Positions 31,141 to 40,701 of a stretch of DNA of 64,000 nucleotides are shown piece by piece; the first letter of the stretch is position 1, and every line of letters starts with the position of its first letter. The notes beneath the pieces are model-generated. The model worked only from the letters and a program-made list of their open reading frames with translations, was not told the DNA's origin and ran no database searches. The stretch spans positions 1 through 64,000 of the forward strand of contig JBMOMJ010000059.1 of assembly GCA_049324695.1 (NCBI GenBank), in the 5' to 3' direction. Origin of the DNA: PMG-095 sp049324695. GTDB taxonomy: Bacteria; Myxococcota_A; Polyangia; Polyangiales; Polyangiaceae. The translations under genes and the position numbers were made by a program.

Positions 31141-33471
31141 CTACGGGTTGCCCTGCCCGGACAGCAGCGTGATCGTGGGAGCCAATGGTCTCCGACGAGC
31201 TCCGTCGTTGAACACGAAGCGCTGGCTAATCTCCTGACCCGGTTGCAGAACGCCGTCACGCAGGAACACGCGAACGTACGGATCGCCGCTGCGGGTAGTC
31301 CCACTCGCGTTGTTCAGCCGGACCTCGCTTGGCAATCCGCGAACGATGATCAAGAGGTGGGTATCCACGACGGAGTCGCTGATGTTCTTCAGGCGGTAGA
31401 CCTCCTCCACTCTGGATCCAGAACGCTCGCTGTGGATGCGATCGACGCGCACTTGCTGGCTCACATCCAGAAATTCGAGGCCCTGATCACGACGTGACAG
31501 CGGGTCGTTGTTGTCTACCGCGAGGCCGCTCAGCAGCTGGCCATCTTTTGCGCCGATTGCGGCGAGCTCTGGCCGGTTCTTGGAATATGTGAGATCGGCC
31601 GCGTTGGGCTGAAAAGCTCGGGCAAAACCCGGGTCGTAAAGGCCGTTCTCCAGGAAGTCGGCGACGGCGTCAACCTGCTCCTCGCTGAGGCCGAGACCTC
31701 GGGGGGCATTTTTTCCACGCGGGTGGGTGAAGCGCGGATCCAACGTTTTCGCGCGACCCGCGAACTCCTTATCCTGTGGGATACCGTCGTTGAAGTAGCT
31801 CACGACGTCGCGAACTTCGGTGAACGAACCGTTGTGAAAGAAGGTTCGCGCCTCCTTCAACTGCCGCAATGTCAGGCTGCGAAATTTGTAGGCATGATCG
31901 GGGTTCTGCGTGATCTCTTGGCGCCCGGTGTCTTCCCCATGCGGAAGCACGCGGCCCTGGCGATCGAAGCGTAGGCGGCCGCGGCGCAATGCGTTCAGCG
32001 CTTGGACTGGGTGGTCGCCAATGCCGACGTTGAAGAAGTTCTCTTCGACGAATCGCCCAATTCCGGTGACGTCCGGGTCATTCACTTGCTTGTTGAACAT
32101 CGGACCGCTGTGGCACGAGAAGCAGCCAGCACCACCGTCCTCGGCCTTGGTAAAGAACAGCGCAGCGCCCCGCCGTTGGCGCGCCGTGAGCGCTTCTTCT
32201 CCAGCGAGGAAGCGATCGAACGGCGTATCTCGTGTGACCGCGGTGCGCAGAAATGTTGCTGTCGCTCTCAGGACGGTATCGTCGTTGACGAGCTTGTTGA
32301 GCTGCTCCTGGCATGCTGCGTTCGGCTCGGCGCTCTTGCAGGCGTCGTAGTCTTGAGCTTCCTCTGGGAAAGCCTGCCTAAATAGCTCGACGAATGCCGG
32401 AATGCTTTGAAGTGCGGCCGACTCGAAATCCAACATTCGGTGAGCGTCGAGCAGCAGTAACGTTAGGTTTTCTTGCGCTGGATCGTTCAAGGGGTTGAGA
32501 CCTGCCGGCAAGGAATTGGACTCGCCTGCGAATCCTCCGAGCAGGAGACGATTGTTGAACGCGAATCCGATCATCGACGGGGACTGGCGCGCAACGCTGT
32601 CGAGTTGATCGAGGCGCCCCGTGGCCAGCAACGCTTCCGGCAACGGATCGGCTTTCTGCCGTGCGGGCGTGGCGACCTCCAAAGACCCAGCCACACGATA
32701 AATATCGGTGAGCGTTGGGAGCGAGTCGACTCCCGTGTCGCCTTCGAAAAGCTTCATATGTGGCAGCTGCGCGCTCTCTCGCAAAATCAGGCCCTTCTGC
32801 GGACGTCGACGGATGATGTAATTTCCGTACTCGTCGGTATAGCCACGACCCTCGCCGCCAACGTTGAAGTTCAGCACCGCGCCGGCTTTGCCAGCTGCTT
32901 CGCCCAAGTGACAACTGCCGCAGGACCCGGTGCTTTTGGTAGCGTCAACCACCTTCTGCACGCTGGGATTCGAACTCTCCACGGTTCCGCCAAAAGCCGT
33001 CCCGGAGGGCAAATCTCTGGGTTCACCCTCCCTGATGGGCGGGTTCACGTTGGTGTTGATGTTGATGCGAACCGTACGAATCGGGTCGTGAAACAGCAAC
33101 TTGCCGAGGTAACGTTTTGCCTCCGTCGTCTTGTAGCGGCCAGGGCGACTCGGATCTTCCGGCGGCAGCGGGATCGACTCGTCGTCGGGCGGTACCTGGA
33201 GCTTATCCAGTCCGCCGACCTGGCGTGCGATTAGCTCGCGAAGCCTGGTCGAACTCGGAGTGCGAACGTGAGCGTGACCGCGTCGATCACGAGAGCTCAC
33301 GAAGAGCTCACTATCGTTCGAAGCTGCCGTGACCTCGGCAGATCCGGCACCTAGCTCCGGATCCACCACGGATCGCTCGTCGTTACTGCCGCACGCGGCA
33401 AGTCCTGGGATCGCCAAAGCCCAGAGCAGCCCTGCTAGGCCGCTGTGGGACCGTTTTCGTCTTCGCGTCAT
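31141..33471 (-). CDS. Di-haem cytochrome c peroxidase-like lipoprotein
   Basis: 776 residues. A signal peptide ends in a lipobox Cys27 (GLAAC). Two haem c motifs are visible, CGSCH near residue 184 and CFSCH near 457, each in a context typical of the MauG/cytochrome c peroxidase superfamily (KRYLGKLLFHDP before the first, RQRRGAALFFTKAEDGGAGCFSCHSG-type sequence around the second). After the second haem domain there is an added C-terminal region of about 130 residues rich in beta strands (VRVDRIHSERSGSRVEEVYRL onward). The added part is not a usual feature of short peroxidases. It is probably periplasmic, acting in peroxide reduction or oxidation of an unknown substrate. The 195 nt upstream hold no gene. 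Confidence 0.9.
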   Translation of the reverse strand: MTRRRKRSHSGLAGLLWALAIPGLAACGSNDERSVVDPELGAGSAEVTAASNDSELFVSSRDRRGHAHVRTPSSTRLRELIARQVGGLDKLQVPPDDESIPLPPEDPSRPGRYKTTEAKRYLGKLLFHDPIRTVRININTNVNPPIREGEPRDLPSGTAFGGTVESSNPSVQKVVDATKSTGSCGSCHLGEAAGKAGAVLNFNVGGEGRGYTDEYGNYIIRRRPQKGLILRESAQLPHMKLFEGDTGVDSLPTLTDIYRVAGSLEVATPARQKADPLPEALLATGRLDQLDSVARQSPSMIGFAFNNRLLLGGFAGESNSLPAGLNPLNDPAQENLTLLLLDAHRMLDFESAALQSIPAFVELFRQAFPEEAQDYDACKSAEPNAACQEQLNKLVNDDTVLRATATFLRTAVTRDTPFDRFLAGEEALTARQRRGAALFFTKAEDGGAGCFSCHSGPMFNKQVNDPDVTGIGRFVEENFFNVGIGDHPVQALNALRRGRLRFDRQGRVLPHGEDTGRQEITQNPDHAYKFRSLTLRQLKEARTFFHNGSFTEVRDVVSYFNDGIPQDKEFAGRAKTLDPRFTHPRGKNAPRGLGLSEEQVDAVADFLENGLYDPGFARAFQPNAADLTYSKNRPELAAIGAKDGQLLSGLAVDNNDPLSRRDQGLEFLDVSQQVRVDRIHSERSGSRVEEVYRLKNISDSVVDTHLLIIVRGLPSEVRLNNASGTTRSGDPYVRVFLRDGVLQPGQEISQRFVFNDGARRRPLAPTITLLSGQGNP

Positions 33472-33667
33472 GAATCTGATCCTCCCGTTCGTCTTTCGTC
33501 GCTTCGCGCGCGGTACGCGCGTGGCGAGCTACGGGAAGACGACTCAGTGGTTACCTGACGCTTCGAAAATCCCGATCACGATGCGCCTGGCAGCCGAAGC
33601 GCGTACGAAGACTCGCGGCTTCGGTTTCCTCCCCGCTGCGTGAAAGTCGAATCGGCCCAACGGCTCG

Positions 33668-34312
33668 TCAGGGAGCGGAAAGCGCGCGCCCCACAATCCA
33701 GAGCGAATCGCTGGTCACTGCGGGATAAAGCTCTCGCTCGATCCGCTCGTGACGGGGATCTTGATGGAAACGCGCCATGCCGCTGGCCGGCGCGAAGTAG
33801 GCAACCCTTGCAACGTCAGGCTGGAAAGCCAAACCGGAAGCTGAGTCCGGCGAGATGACGCGCTCGACACGATAGCCGTATTCGGCCAAGACCGGGCTGC
33901 TCTCGCGTTCGTACTCTGCGTACGCCGTGGCGCCGCCTGGCCCGAACCGCGCTACCTCCACGAAATACAAGCGCTCCCGCACCGTTTCATTCACTACTTC
34001 GCCTTCGATGGCGACACCGTTTATGGCCATCATGTCGATGGATTCGGAGCGAAGCTGCACGATCGCTCGAAAATCCGGATCGAGCGCCAGCTGCTGGAAT
34101 GCCTCCTGGTCGGAGTAGTACACGATATTAACGACGCTCGGCTTCGACAGGGATTCTGGGTGGATCGATTCGGGTGTGAGCGCGCGTTCGAGCGCACCTC
34201 CGTAACGACTCACGATCGGAGGCAAAAGCTCGAGGTAACGTTGGAACTTTTCCTGATCCTTCAGCCAAATGAGAACGATTTGGTAGTAACGCGGGGATTG
34301 TGCGGGAGCCAT
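33668..34312 (-). CDS. Tandem-duplicated DUF1330-like protein
   Basis: 214 residues from the ATG at 34312 (MAPAQSPRYYQIV); a TTG further upstream is less likely. Two similar ferredoxin-like halves are visible. The first has YQIVLIWLKDQEKFQRYLELL, SRYGGALERAL and VVNIVYYSDQEAFQQLALDPDF. The second has YFVEVARFGPGGATAYAEYE, AEYGYRVERVI and VARVAYFAPASGMARFHQDPRH. Both follow the DUF1330/dimeric alpha-beta barrel plan, so this is an internal duplication forming a pseudo-dimer. The function is unknown. The neighbouring LysR gene on the same strand may regulate it. Confidence 0.82.
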   Translation of the reverse strand: MAPAQSPRYYQIVLIWLKDQEKFQRYLELLPPIVSRYGGALERALTPESIHPESLSKPSVVNIVYYSDQEAFQQLALDPDFRAIVQLRSESIDMMAINGVAIEGEVVNETVRERLYFVEVARFGPGGATAYAEYERESSPVLAEYGYRVERVISPDSASGLAFQPDVARVAYFAPASGMARFHQDPRHERIERELYPAVTSDSLWIVGRALSAP

Positions 34313-34367
34313 GCGCGGAACATAGGCACCTGCGCTCGACTCGACCAATTACGCTTGCATATGTCGG

Positions 34368-35309
34368 TCATGCGCGCCGTGCATGACTCGCAGGAATCAA
34401 ACGAGCTTCCTGAGCAAGCCTTCTCAAACTCGCTCGCAACCACTGCTGGCGTGGGTCGCGATGGCTGCGTTGATGCCACACCATCGGAATATCCACCGGC
34501 TCCAAGCTCACCGGCGGGGACTTCAATACCAAATCACCGGCTGCAGCCAGCTTCTCGGCGAGCCAACGCGCGGTCGTCAAAACCAGGTCGGTCTCTGCGA
34601 CGATGAGCGGCGACAGCACTACGTAGGGCATTCGCAAAGTAATACGACGCTTTCGACCTAGTGCCGCGAGTGCCGCGTCAACTTGGCCTCCACCTTGAGA
34701 CGAGAAGCCGATCAAGAGGTGCGAAAGCTGAACGTAGCTGTCGAGTGTCCAAGGTTTCTTGAGGGCGGGGTGTCCACGGCGCAGAACACACGCCCATTCG
34801 TTTCGCATTAGCAGTTGGCTGTAGAACCCGGCGTCTCGCGGAGTTGCCTGACCGAATGTCAGATCGAGGTCACCGCTCTCCAGGTGTTCGCGCCAGTTCT
34901 GCGACCACTGAACAATCTCCAGGTTGAGTCCCGGCGCGACAACCGCCATTCGTCGCAGGAGCGCGGGGACCAACATGTACGTCACGATATCCGGCGCTGC
35001 CATGCGCACGGTGCCTGTCGCTCGGGCAGGATCGAAGTTGCGCGGAGTGAGCATCTCGCGCACGTTCCGAAGTGCGTCCTGCAGGGGTTCGAGGAGCTCG
35101 TTCGCTCGCGGCGTCCGCTCCATGCGCCCGCCAATACGCGTGAGAAGCTCGTCATCGAAGATTTCACGCAGGCGCGCCAAACCACGACTGACAGCCGGTT
35201 GGCTCAAAGCAAGCCGCTTCGCCGCGCGCGTGACATGGCGTTCCAGTAGGAGTGCCTCGAGCACGACAAGCAAGTTCAGATCCAGCGAGGACAGTTCAAC
35301 ACCACGCAT
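34368..35309 (-). CDS. LysR-family transcriptional regulator
   Basis: 313 residues from the ATG at 35309, which has GGAGG 8 nt upstream; the ATG at 35315 is too close to that site. The N-terminal HTH is clear (LDLNLLVVLEALLLERHVTRAAKRL, then QPAVSRGLARLREIFDDELL). The effector domain is of the NodD/NahR-like type (NFDPARATGTVRMAAPDIVTYMLVP, then DLDLTFGQ). It is divergent from an ECF sigma gene across 67 nt, so it may control that gene as well as the DUF1330 gene downstream of it. Confidence 0.93.
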   Translation of the reverse strand: MRGVELSSLDLNLLVVLEALLLERHVTRAAKRLALSQPAVSRGLARLREIFDDELLTRIGGRMERTPRANELLEPLQDALRNVREMLTPRNFDPARATGTVRMAAPDIVTYMLVPALLRRMAVVAPGLNLEIVQWSQNWREHLESGDLDLTFGQATPRDAGFYSQLLMRNEWACVLRRGHPALKKPWTLDSYVQLSHLLIGFSSQGGGQVDAALAALGRKRRITLRMPYVVLSPLIVAETDLVLTTARWLAEKLAAAGDLVLKSPPVSLEPVDIPMVWHQRSHRDPRQQWLRASLRRLAQEARLIPASHARRA

Positions 35310-35376
35310 TGACATCTCCTCCCGACGTTGTACCGAAAGTCTGTCACAACCAGCCGCGCCGCAGCGTCCAAAAGAG

Positions 35377-36240
35377 ATGGACCCAGCCACCCCTGACTCA
35401 CCCAACGCACTTGACCAGGACGTCTCACTGGCAATCGGTGGAGATCGCGCCGCGCTCACGCGCGTAGTGGAAGCCATCGAGCCCTTCATCGGTCGGCTGG
35501 CGCTGCGCTTCTTCGGCTGCCCGCACCACGCCCAGGATGCAACGCAGGAGGCGCTGGTCCGGATCGTCGTGAAGCTAGATAGCTTCGACGGGCAAAGCGC
35601 CTTCACGACCTGGGCCTATCGCGTCGCGACCAACAAGTTCCTCTCGATGGCACGAAGCCCTGCGGAGCGTGAAGCGCTGAGCCTCGATGAGTTCGACGAA
35701 GACTTGGCGCAACCGCTGGAACCCGTCACGCATTCCGAGCCCGAGCTCGATCTGGAGCTGATGCTGGCCGAGGTGCGAGTGGGCTGCACATTGGCCATGT
35801 TATTGTGCCTCGATCGTGACGCTCGGCTCGCCTACATTCTCGGAGAGATCGTAGAGCTCGATCATCAAGCCGCCGCCCAGATTTTGGAATGCCCGCCGGC
35901 CACCTATCGCAAAAGGCTCGAACGCGCGCGTGAAACCGTCACCAACCTCATGAAGAAGCGTTGCGGCGTCTTCGATGCGGGCAACGGCTGCCGCTGCGGT
36001 GATCGCATTCCAATCGCCAAGGCGCGCGGGCACCTCAATCCTGCGAACTTGGTATTTGCCACGACGACTGAGCAGGTGCGCCGATTTCCAGAAGTGCTGC
36101 GTCAAATTCGTCGCGTAGAAGAGGTGCGGCGAGCGGCAGAAATCTACCGCTCGCACCCGGATCCGACGTCACACGGTAGCTTCGTCGAACAACTGCGACA
36201 CCTGCTCGCGTCAGATCGTGCGGCGCTCGATCAAGGATGA
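35377..36240 (+). CDS. ECF sigma factor with Cys-containing C-terminal extension
   Basis: 287 residues from the ATG at 35377, with AAAAGAG just upstream; the longer open frame overlaps the LysR gene and is not protein-like. Region 2 (AQDATQEALVRIVVKLDSF, then FTTWAYRVATNKFL) and region 4 (AYILGEIVELDHQAAAQILE, then ATYRKRLERARE) are followed by about 95 extra residues. These begin with a Cys cluster KKRCGVFDAGNGCRCGDRI (C-x8-C-x-C), possibly metal-binding or redox-sensitive. Similar extensions occur in a subset of ECF factors. The gene ends 10 nt inside the convergent SnoaL-like gene. Confidence 0.88.
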   Translation: MDPATPDSPNALDQDVSLAIGGDRAALTRVVEAIEPFIGRLALRFFGCPHHAQDATQEALVRIVVKLDSFDGQSAFTTWAYRVATNKFLSMARSPAEREALSLDEFDEDLAQPLEPVTHSEPELDLELMLAEVRVGCTLAMLLCLDRDARLAYILGEIVELDHQAAAQILECPPATYRKRLERARETVTNLMKKRCGVFDAGNGCRCGDRIPIAKARGHLNPANLVFATTTEQVRRFPEVLRQIRRVEEVRRAAEIYRSHPDPTSHGSFVEQLRHLLASDRAALDQG

Positions 36241-36602
36241 TCGACTAGCACGCGCCAGGTTCCATCACTTTGACGCCGCAGCACGTCGGCACTGCGTCCA
36301 GACTGGGTTACGATGGTGGCGTCAGGCGCCGTGCCGCGAAGGCTCCAATCAACGATTACGAGCGCGGTGTCATCCGCCTCGTGCACTTCCAGCACTTTCG
36401 TTTCCATCACCGGCCGAAGCGCAAGTAGCTCCGCGAGTGCGGCGCGAATCGCAGGCCGCCCGCTGTGAACGACTCCTGGTTTCGGCACGAACACCGCGCC
36501 GGGTTCATACAAATCGACGAGCGCGTCGAGGGCGAGCTCGGCCACACATTGACCAAATCGAGACATTAGTTCTTCAGGCGAGCGAGGCGGATTGGAAGTC
36601 AT
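36231..36602 (-). CDS. SnoaL-like/DUF4440 protein
   Basis: 123 residues with the NTF2-like cone fold pattern: ALDALVDLYEPGAVFVPKPG, then GRPAIRAALAELLALRPVME, then DTALVIVDWSLRGTAPD and a final GTWRVLVDHP. Such proteins include small cyclases, isomerases and many uncharacterised members. It is convergent with the sigma factor gene and overlaps it by 10 nt. The function is unknown. Confidence 0.88.
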   Translation of the reverse strand: MTSNPPRSPEELMSRFGQCVAELALDALVDLYEPGAVFVPKPGVVHSGRPAIRAALAELLALRPVMETKVLEVHEADDTALVIVDWSLRGTAPDATIVTQSGRSADVLRRQSDGTWRVLVDHP

Positions 36603-36721
36603 GGCAAAAAACTCCTTGAATATCCGTTCGACGCCTGAACTCCTGCTCGTGTGACGTCCGGGGAATGAATTCCGGAGCGTGAGCGGCGCTGCCCGACGTT
36701 ACTTCAACGGCGCGTGTTGAA

Positions 36722-37972
36722 CTAAGGAGTCAGGCCCAATATCTGCGTGCCATTGCCGATGTAGAGACGTCCGTCCACCAGCACGGGGCTTCCGACGCTT
36801 CCACCCAAGCTCAGCGTCGAGACAATGTCGAGCGTTCTGGCATCCAGGATCATCAAACGATCATCCACGCCGCCGAGCAGCAACTCTCGCGTTGCGATGA
36901 ATTCTCCCGTGACGCGGGTAGCCGAAACAGTCGTGGAGCGGACCAACGTGCCCATGTCGGGAGCGAGGACTTCCAGGTGCAGCCCAAGCGCATCGGGGCC
37001 ACTCAACAGAAAGACGCTCGCGTCGCTGACGATCAAACTGTTGATGTCTGATTGGGTGCGGTACTCCCACAGCAGGCGCCCATCGTGCTCGTCGTGAACG
37101 CGTAGCCAGTTGCTGCCGACGAGCGCAAAAACGCGGCCGTGCAGGACTGCGGGTGGATGCAGGGGAGCGGCGCCACTTTCCCAGGCGTGCTCGGATTGCC
37201 ACAGAAGCGAGCCGTCCACTGCGCTGATGGCCGCAACATCGGAACCGAGCAGTGACAGATCGCTGCCGACCACGAAAATGCGATCGCCCGCGCGCGCCGG
37301 AACTCCGATACCGAATGGCAAATACGCACGAAAGCGCTCCGCGCCGTGCACGTTGTAGCTGCTCACAAAGCCGACTGTGCGGCGGGACTCGCAGATTTCT
37401 CCAGCGTCATGCGGGACGCATTCTTCGAAGTAGGAATCACTTTCGAACGTGACGAAGCCATCGCTGGTAAGCGGTGGCGTGACGCGCGGATCCGCTCCGA
37501 GCTCGCCGTAGAAGTAACGCTCGACGTTTCCTGTCTTGGCATTGAGAACGGCCATTCGAGCGTCGCCTGTGCCGATCGTGTACGAGCCGCGGGTTGCCGC
37601 GCCGGGCCCCACAAACGGCCCCGGTTGGGTCCACGCGACAGCGCCACTATCGGGATGCAACGCGCTGACCGATCCCGACGTGTCACCGCTCACGAACAGC
37701 AGACCTGCGCCCAACGCCAAGTGGTGTCCGGCAACGGGTGCCCGCCAGTCGATGTGCAGCGTTGGCGCCGTCGCGCGGGTGATCGTGGCTTCGTACGGGT
37801 TGTAACCGGTGCGGCGCGGCGTGCGGCGATCTTCTGGCCAAGCCGCCGATACCGCTTCGGCCTCGAGTGTGTCCGTGGTCGAGTCGGTCAGGTCGTCGCT
37901 CGGCTCACTCGGCGTTGCCGCACACGCGAGGCAAGCGCCCAAGAGCCATGGCATCAGAGCCGTACGCTTCAT
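36722..37972 (-). CDS. PQQ-like beta-propeller lipoprotein
   Basis: 416 residues. The signal peptide ends at Cys14 or Cys17 (LGACLAC). The rest shows repeated blades of the PQQ/BamB-like type: SGSVSALHPDSGAVAWTQ, MAVLNAKTGNVERYFY, AAISAVDGSLLWQSE, RVHDEHDGRLLWEY and MILDARTLDIVSTLSLGG. An N-terminal EDRRTPRRTGYNPYEATI element is common in secreted myxobacterial propellers. No enzyme active site is visible, so a structural or binding role is more likely than dehydrogenase activity. It follows the large EAL protein in the same direction (86-nt gap). Confidence 0.87.
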   Translation of the reverse strand: MKRTALMPWLLGACLACAATPSEPSDDLTDSTTDTLEAEAVSAAWPEDRRTPRRTGYNPYEATITRATAPTLHIDWRAPVAGHHLALGAGLLFVSGDTSGSVSALHPDSGAVAWTQPGPFVGPGAATRGSYTIGTGDARMAVLNAKTGNVERYFYGELGADPRVTPPLTSDGFVTFESDSYFEECVPHDAGEICESRRTVGFVSSYNVHGAERFRAYLPFGIGVPARAGDRIFVVGSDLSLLGSDVAAISAVDGSLLWQSEHAWESGAAPLHPPAVLHGRVFALVGSNWLRVHDEHDGRLLWEYRTQSDINSLIVSDASVFLLSGPDALGLHLEVLAPDMGTLVRSTTVSATRVTGEFIATRELLLGGVDDRLMILDARTLDIVSTLSLGGSVGSPVLVDGRLYIGNGTQILGLTP

Positions 37973-38058
37973 GGCCCGAGTCGAACATCATTCGTGGAAA
38001 ACTCGGCGACGCTCGCGAGGCGTTTCGGTCACGTGCGCGGTTTGGCTGGAAATCATCG

Positions 38059-40701
38059 CTACTTTTTCGTAGAAAGCGGCCCGTCCTCGAACGCGAATCG
38101 CTGTTGGAGGAGCGGCGCAACCTGGTCGTGCGGGAGCGGCTTCGAGACGAGGTAGCCTTGCATCTCGTCGCAGCGCAGCAGCCGGAGCAGGTGAGCTTGC
38201 ATCGGAGTCTCGACGCCTTCGGCGATGACCTTGAGGCGCAGGGATTGCGCGAGCGAGATAATCGAAGTCACGATGGCTGTTTGCTGGGGATCTTCGATCA
38301 TCGTGCGGACGAAGGAGTGGTCCACTTTGAGTGCGTCGACTGGTAGGCGGCTCAGATAGCGCAGCGAAGAGTAACCGGTTCCGAAATCGTCGATCGCGAC
38401 CTTGAAACCACGCTCTCGAGCGCGGCCGAGCTTTTGAATGTTCCCATCCACGTCGCCGGCGAGCACGCTCTCGGTGATTTCGATGTCGAGCCCGCGCCGT
38501 GCAGTGGGCTGCTGTCGCAGAACCGCGTCGAGGCAAGCAACGAAATCCGTGCGTTCGAGTTGCAGGGGTGAAACGTTCACTGCGATTCGCGGCGGTGAAT
38601 AGCCAGCTTGCAGCCATTCGGCGTACTGGCGCGCAGCTTCAGCGAGTACCCAGTTTCCGGCGTCGATGATGAGGCCGGTCTCTTCCAGCACCGAAATGAA
38701 TTCACCAGGAGGTACCAGCCCGCGTTCAGGATCCTTCCAACGCAGCAAGGCTTCCAGCCCAACGACTTGGCCGGTTCTCAAGTCGACTTTGGGTTGGTAG
38801 TGGACGATGAACTCCTTGCGCACGACAGCGCGCCGCAGATCGGACTCGAGCTTCAGCCGCTCGGCTACGCGCGAGTTCATGTTCGGCGCATAAAAGCGGT
38901 AGTGCTGACCTTGATCCTTCGCCGCTTCGAGGGCGGCCCCGGCGTTGGCCAGCAATTGTTCCGCACCGGTACCGTCGGCCGGAAAGATGGCGACGCCACC
39001 GAAGATCGCGACACGCAGCTCGCTCTCACGCAGAACGAACGCTTGTGTGAGACGCGCGAAGGCACGCTCCAGCCACTCCAGTACTCGCGCGTCACCCTCG
39101 ACCCGATCGAGGAGCACCGCAAACGTACTGCCGTCGAGACGCGCAACGAAGTCGCCGCCTCCGCCGAGAGCAACGAGCCGCGAGCCTACCTCTTGCAGCA
39201 AGTTGTCGCCTGAAACTCGGCCAAAGCTTTCGTTGAACTGGCGTAGACGTGAGATGTCCAGCAGCACCAAGGCAGCACGTTCGTTGACTTCGGCAGACAT
39301 CGCAACGCGGCGTTCGAGCCGGGCCAGCAGCAGCGATCGGTTCGGCAGCCCTGTCAGCTCGTCGTACGATGCGAGGAACTCGAGGCGCGCGGCCTGCGCT
39401 GCATGCTCTTTGCGCGTTGTGACGTCGACGCACGAACCAACCAGCCTGCAGGCGCGGCCCTGATTGTCCCAGGTGGCTTGCGCGTTCAGCTCGAACCAAC
39501 GATAGCTCCCGTCGGCAGTCAGCGCGCGAACCTCGACGGATTGAAAGGGGAGCCGCTGTTCTAGGTGATTCTTGGCGGCCTCCGACAGGCGTGCACGATC
39601 CTCGGGATGGACACACTGCTCCAGCGCATGCACGTCGAACGACTTCGCTCGCTCGGCTAACGGCCCCTGCCCTGCACCGCTCACGGACACTTCACCGCTG
39701 CTGATATCCCAATCGAACAGAGTCGCGTTCGAAGCCGCGAACGCCAGGCGAAGGCGCTCCTCGCTCGCCCGCAATGCGTTCTGCGCCTGCACGCGATCAC
39801 TCACGTCTCGCGCGATGCCAACCAGGCCAACCACGTCCCCCGTTGGAGACACCAGCGCCGCATTCGTTGTGGATAGCCACGCATTCTCACTCGAAGCTCG
39901 AGGATGCGGGTGCTCGGCGTTCGAGCGAGACTCCGCTCCGGTGAGGATGGCCCGCTCTGCGAGCTCCAGCCCGTGTGCGACGGCGCTGTCAGCCATGACC
40001 TCCGAGAGCCGCGCGCCAATGACTGACTGCTCTCGGTCGATGCCGAACATATCCATGAAACCGCGATTGACTCGAACGAAGCGTTGCTCGCGATCCTTGA
40101 AGTAGATCGCATCCGGAACGCTGTTCATCAAGTCGTGCAGCAGCCTGCGCTCATCCGCGAGATCCTGTGTGAGCCGGAAGTATTCAGCGGCGCGCGCCAC
40201 TTTGTTCTGCAAGTCAGCGTTGTCCCAGGGCTTGGTGACGTAGGCGAAAATCTGCCCTTCGTTCACGGCGCGAACGACCGCGTTCAGATCGGCGTACCCC
40301 GTCACCAGCACACGTGACGCCGGACAGTTGTTGGCCAAGCGCGCCAAGAGCTCATGCCCGCTCATCCTTGGCATTCGTTCATCGGAAAGGACGACGGCAA
40401 TTTCTTCCTGCTCGGCGATGCGCAAAGCGCGCTCCGGCTCATCCGTCACGGTGACCAGAAACTGGTTCGATAACAGGTCCTCGAGCGCCACGAGGATTTG
40501 CGGCTCGTCATCGACGATGAGAATCTGCTCGCGAGGGCGATCGGCAGCAATAGGGCGCAAGCTCAACCGCTTCGCCCGCACAGCGCCGTACGAGCCTTCG
40601 TACGCCGCGTCGCTCACCAATGATTTGGGCTGTACCTCCGATGACCTCTCCTGCGAGTGGTCCTCTGAAGCCGCGGCGTCGTGCGCTGTTTCGTGTCGCA
40701 T
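38059..40701 (-). CDS. REC-PAS-PAS-GGDEF-EAL response regulator
   Basis: 880 residues. Domains in order: receiver (about 57-175: ILIVDDEPQILVALEDLL, phospho-acceptor Asp in VVLSDERMPRMSG, TKPW), a first PAS (DAIYFKDREQRFVRVN), a second PAS (RLRLAFAASNATLFDWD), a GGDEF domain (about 445-605) and an EAL domain (about 615-870). The GGDEF signature is degenerate (RLDGSTFAVLL), so cyclase activity is unlikely. The EAL domain keeps EALLRW and DDFGTGYSSLRYLS, fitting an active cyclic di-GMP phosphodiesterase under receiver and PAS control. No partner histidine kinase is adjacent. Confidence 0.93.
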   Translation of the reverse strand: MRHETAHDAAASEDHSQERSSEVQPKSLVSDAAYEGSYGAVRAKRLSLRPIAADRPREQILIVDDEPQILVALEDLLSNQFLVTVTDEPERALRIAEQEEIAVVLSDERMPRMSGHELLARLANNCPASRVLVTGYADLNAVVRAVNEGQIFAYVTKPWDNADLQNKVARAAEYFRLTQDLADERRLLHDLMNSVPDAIYFKDREQRFVRVNRGFMDMFGIDREQSVIGARLSEVMADSAVAHGLELAERAILTGAESRSNAEHPHPRASSENAWLSTTNAALVSPTGDVVGLVGIARDVSDRVQAQNALRASEERLRLAFAASNATLFDWDISSGEVSVSGAGQGPLAERAKSFDVHALEQCVHPEDRARLSEAAKNHLEQRLPFQSVEVRALTADGSYRWFELNAQATWDNQGRACRLVGSCVDVTTRKEHAAQAARLEFLASYDELTGLPNRSLLLARLERRVAMSAEVNERAALVLLDISRLRQFNESFGRVSGDNLLQEVGSRLVALGGGGDFVARLDGSTFAVLLDRVEGDARVLEWLERAFARLTQAFVLRESELRVAIFGGVAIFPADGTGAEQLLANAGAALEAAKDQGQHYRFYAPNMNSRVAERLKLESDLRRAVVRKEFIVHYQPKVDLRTGQVVGLEALLRWKDPERGLVPPGEFISVLEETGLIIDAGNWVLAEAARQYAEWLQAGYSPPRIAVNVSPLQLERTDFVACLDAVLRQQPTARRGLDIEITESVLAGDVDGNIQKLGRARERGFKVAIDDFGTGYSSLRYLSRLPVDALKVDHSFVRTMIEDPQQTAIVTSIISLAQSLRLKVIAEGVETPMQAHLLRLLRCDEMQGYLVSKPLPHDQVAPLLQQRFAFEDGPLSTKK

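Noticed and set aside
33329..33643. Plus-strand frame spanning the peroxidase 5' end and the gap to the DUF1330 gene
   Set aside because: Mostly antisense to the peroxidase signal peptide region, with no recognisable product.
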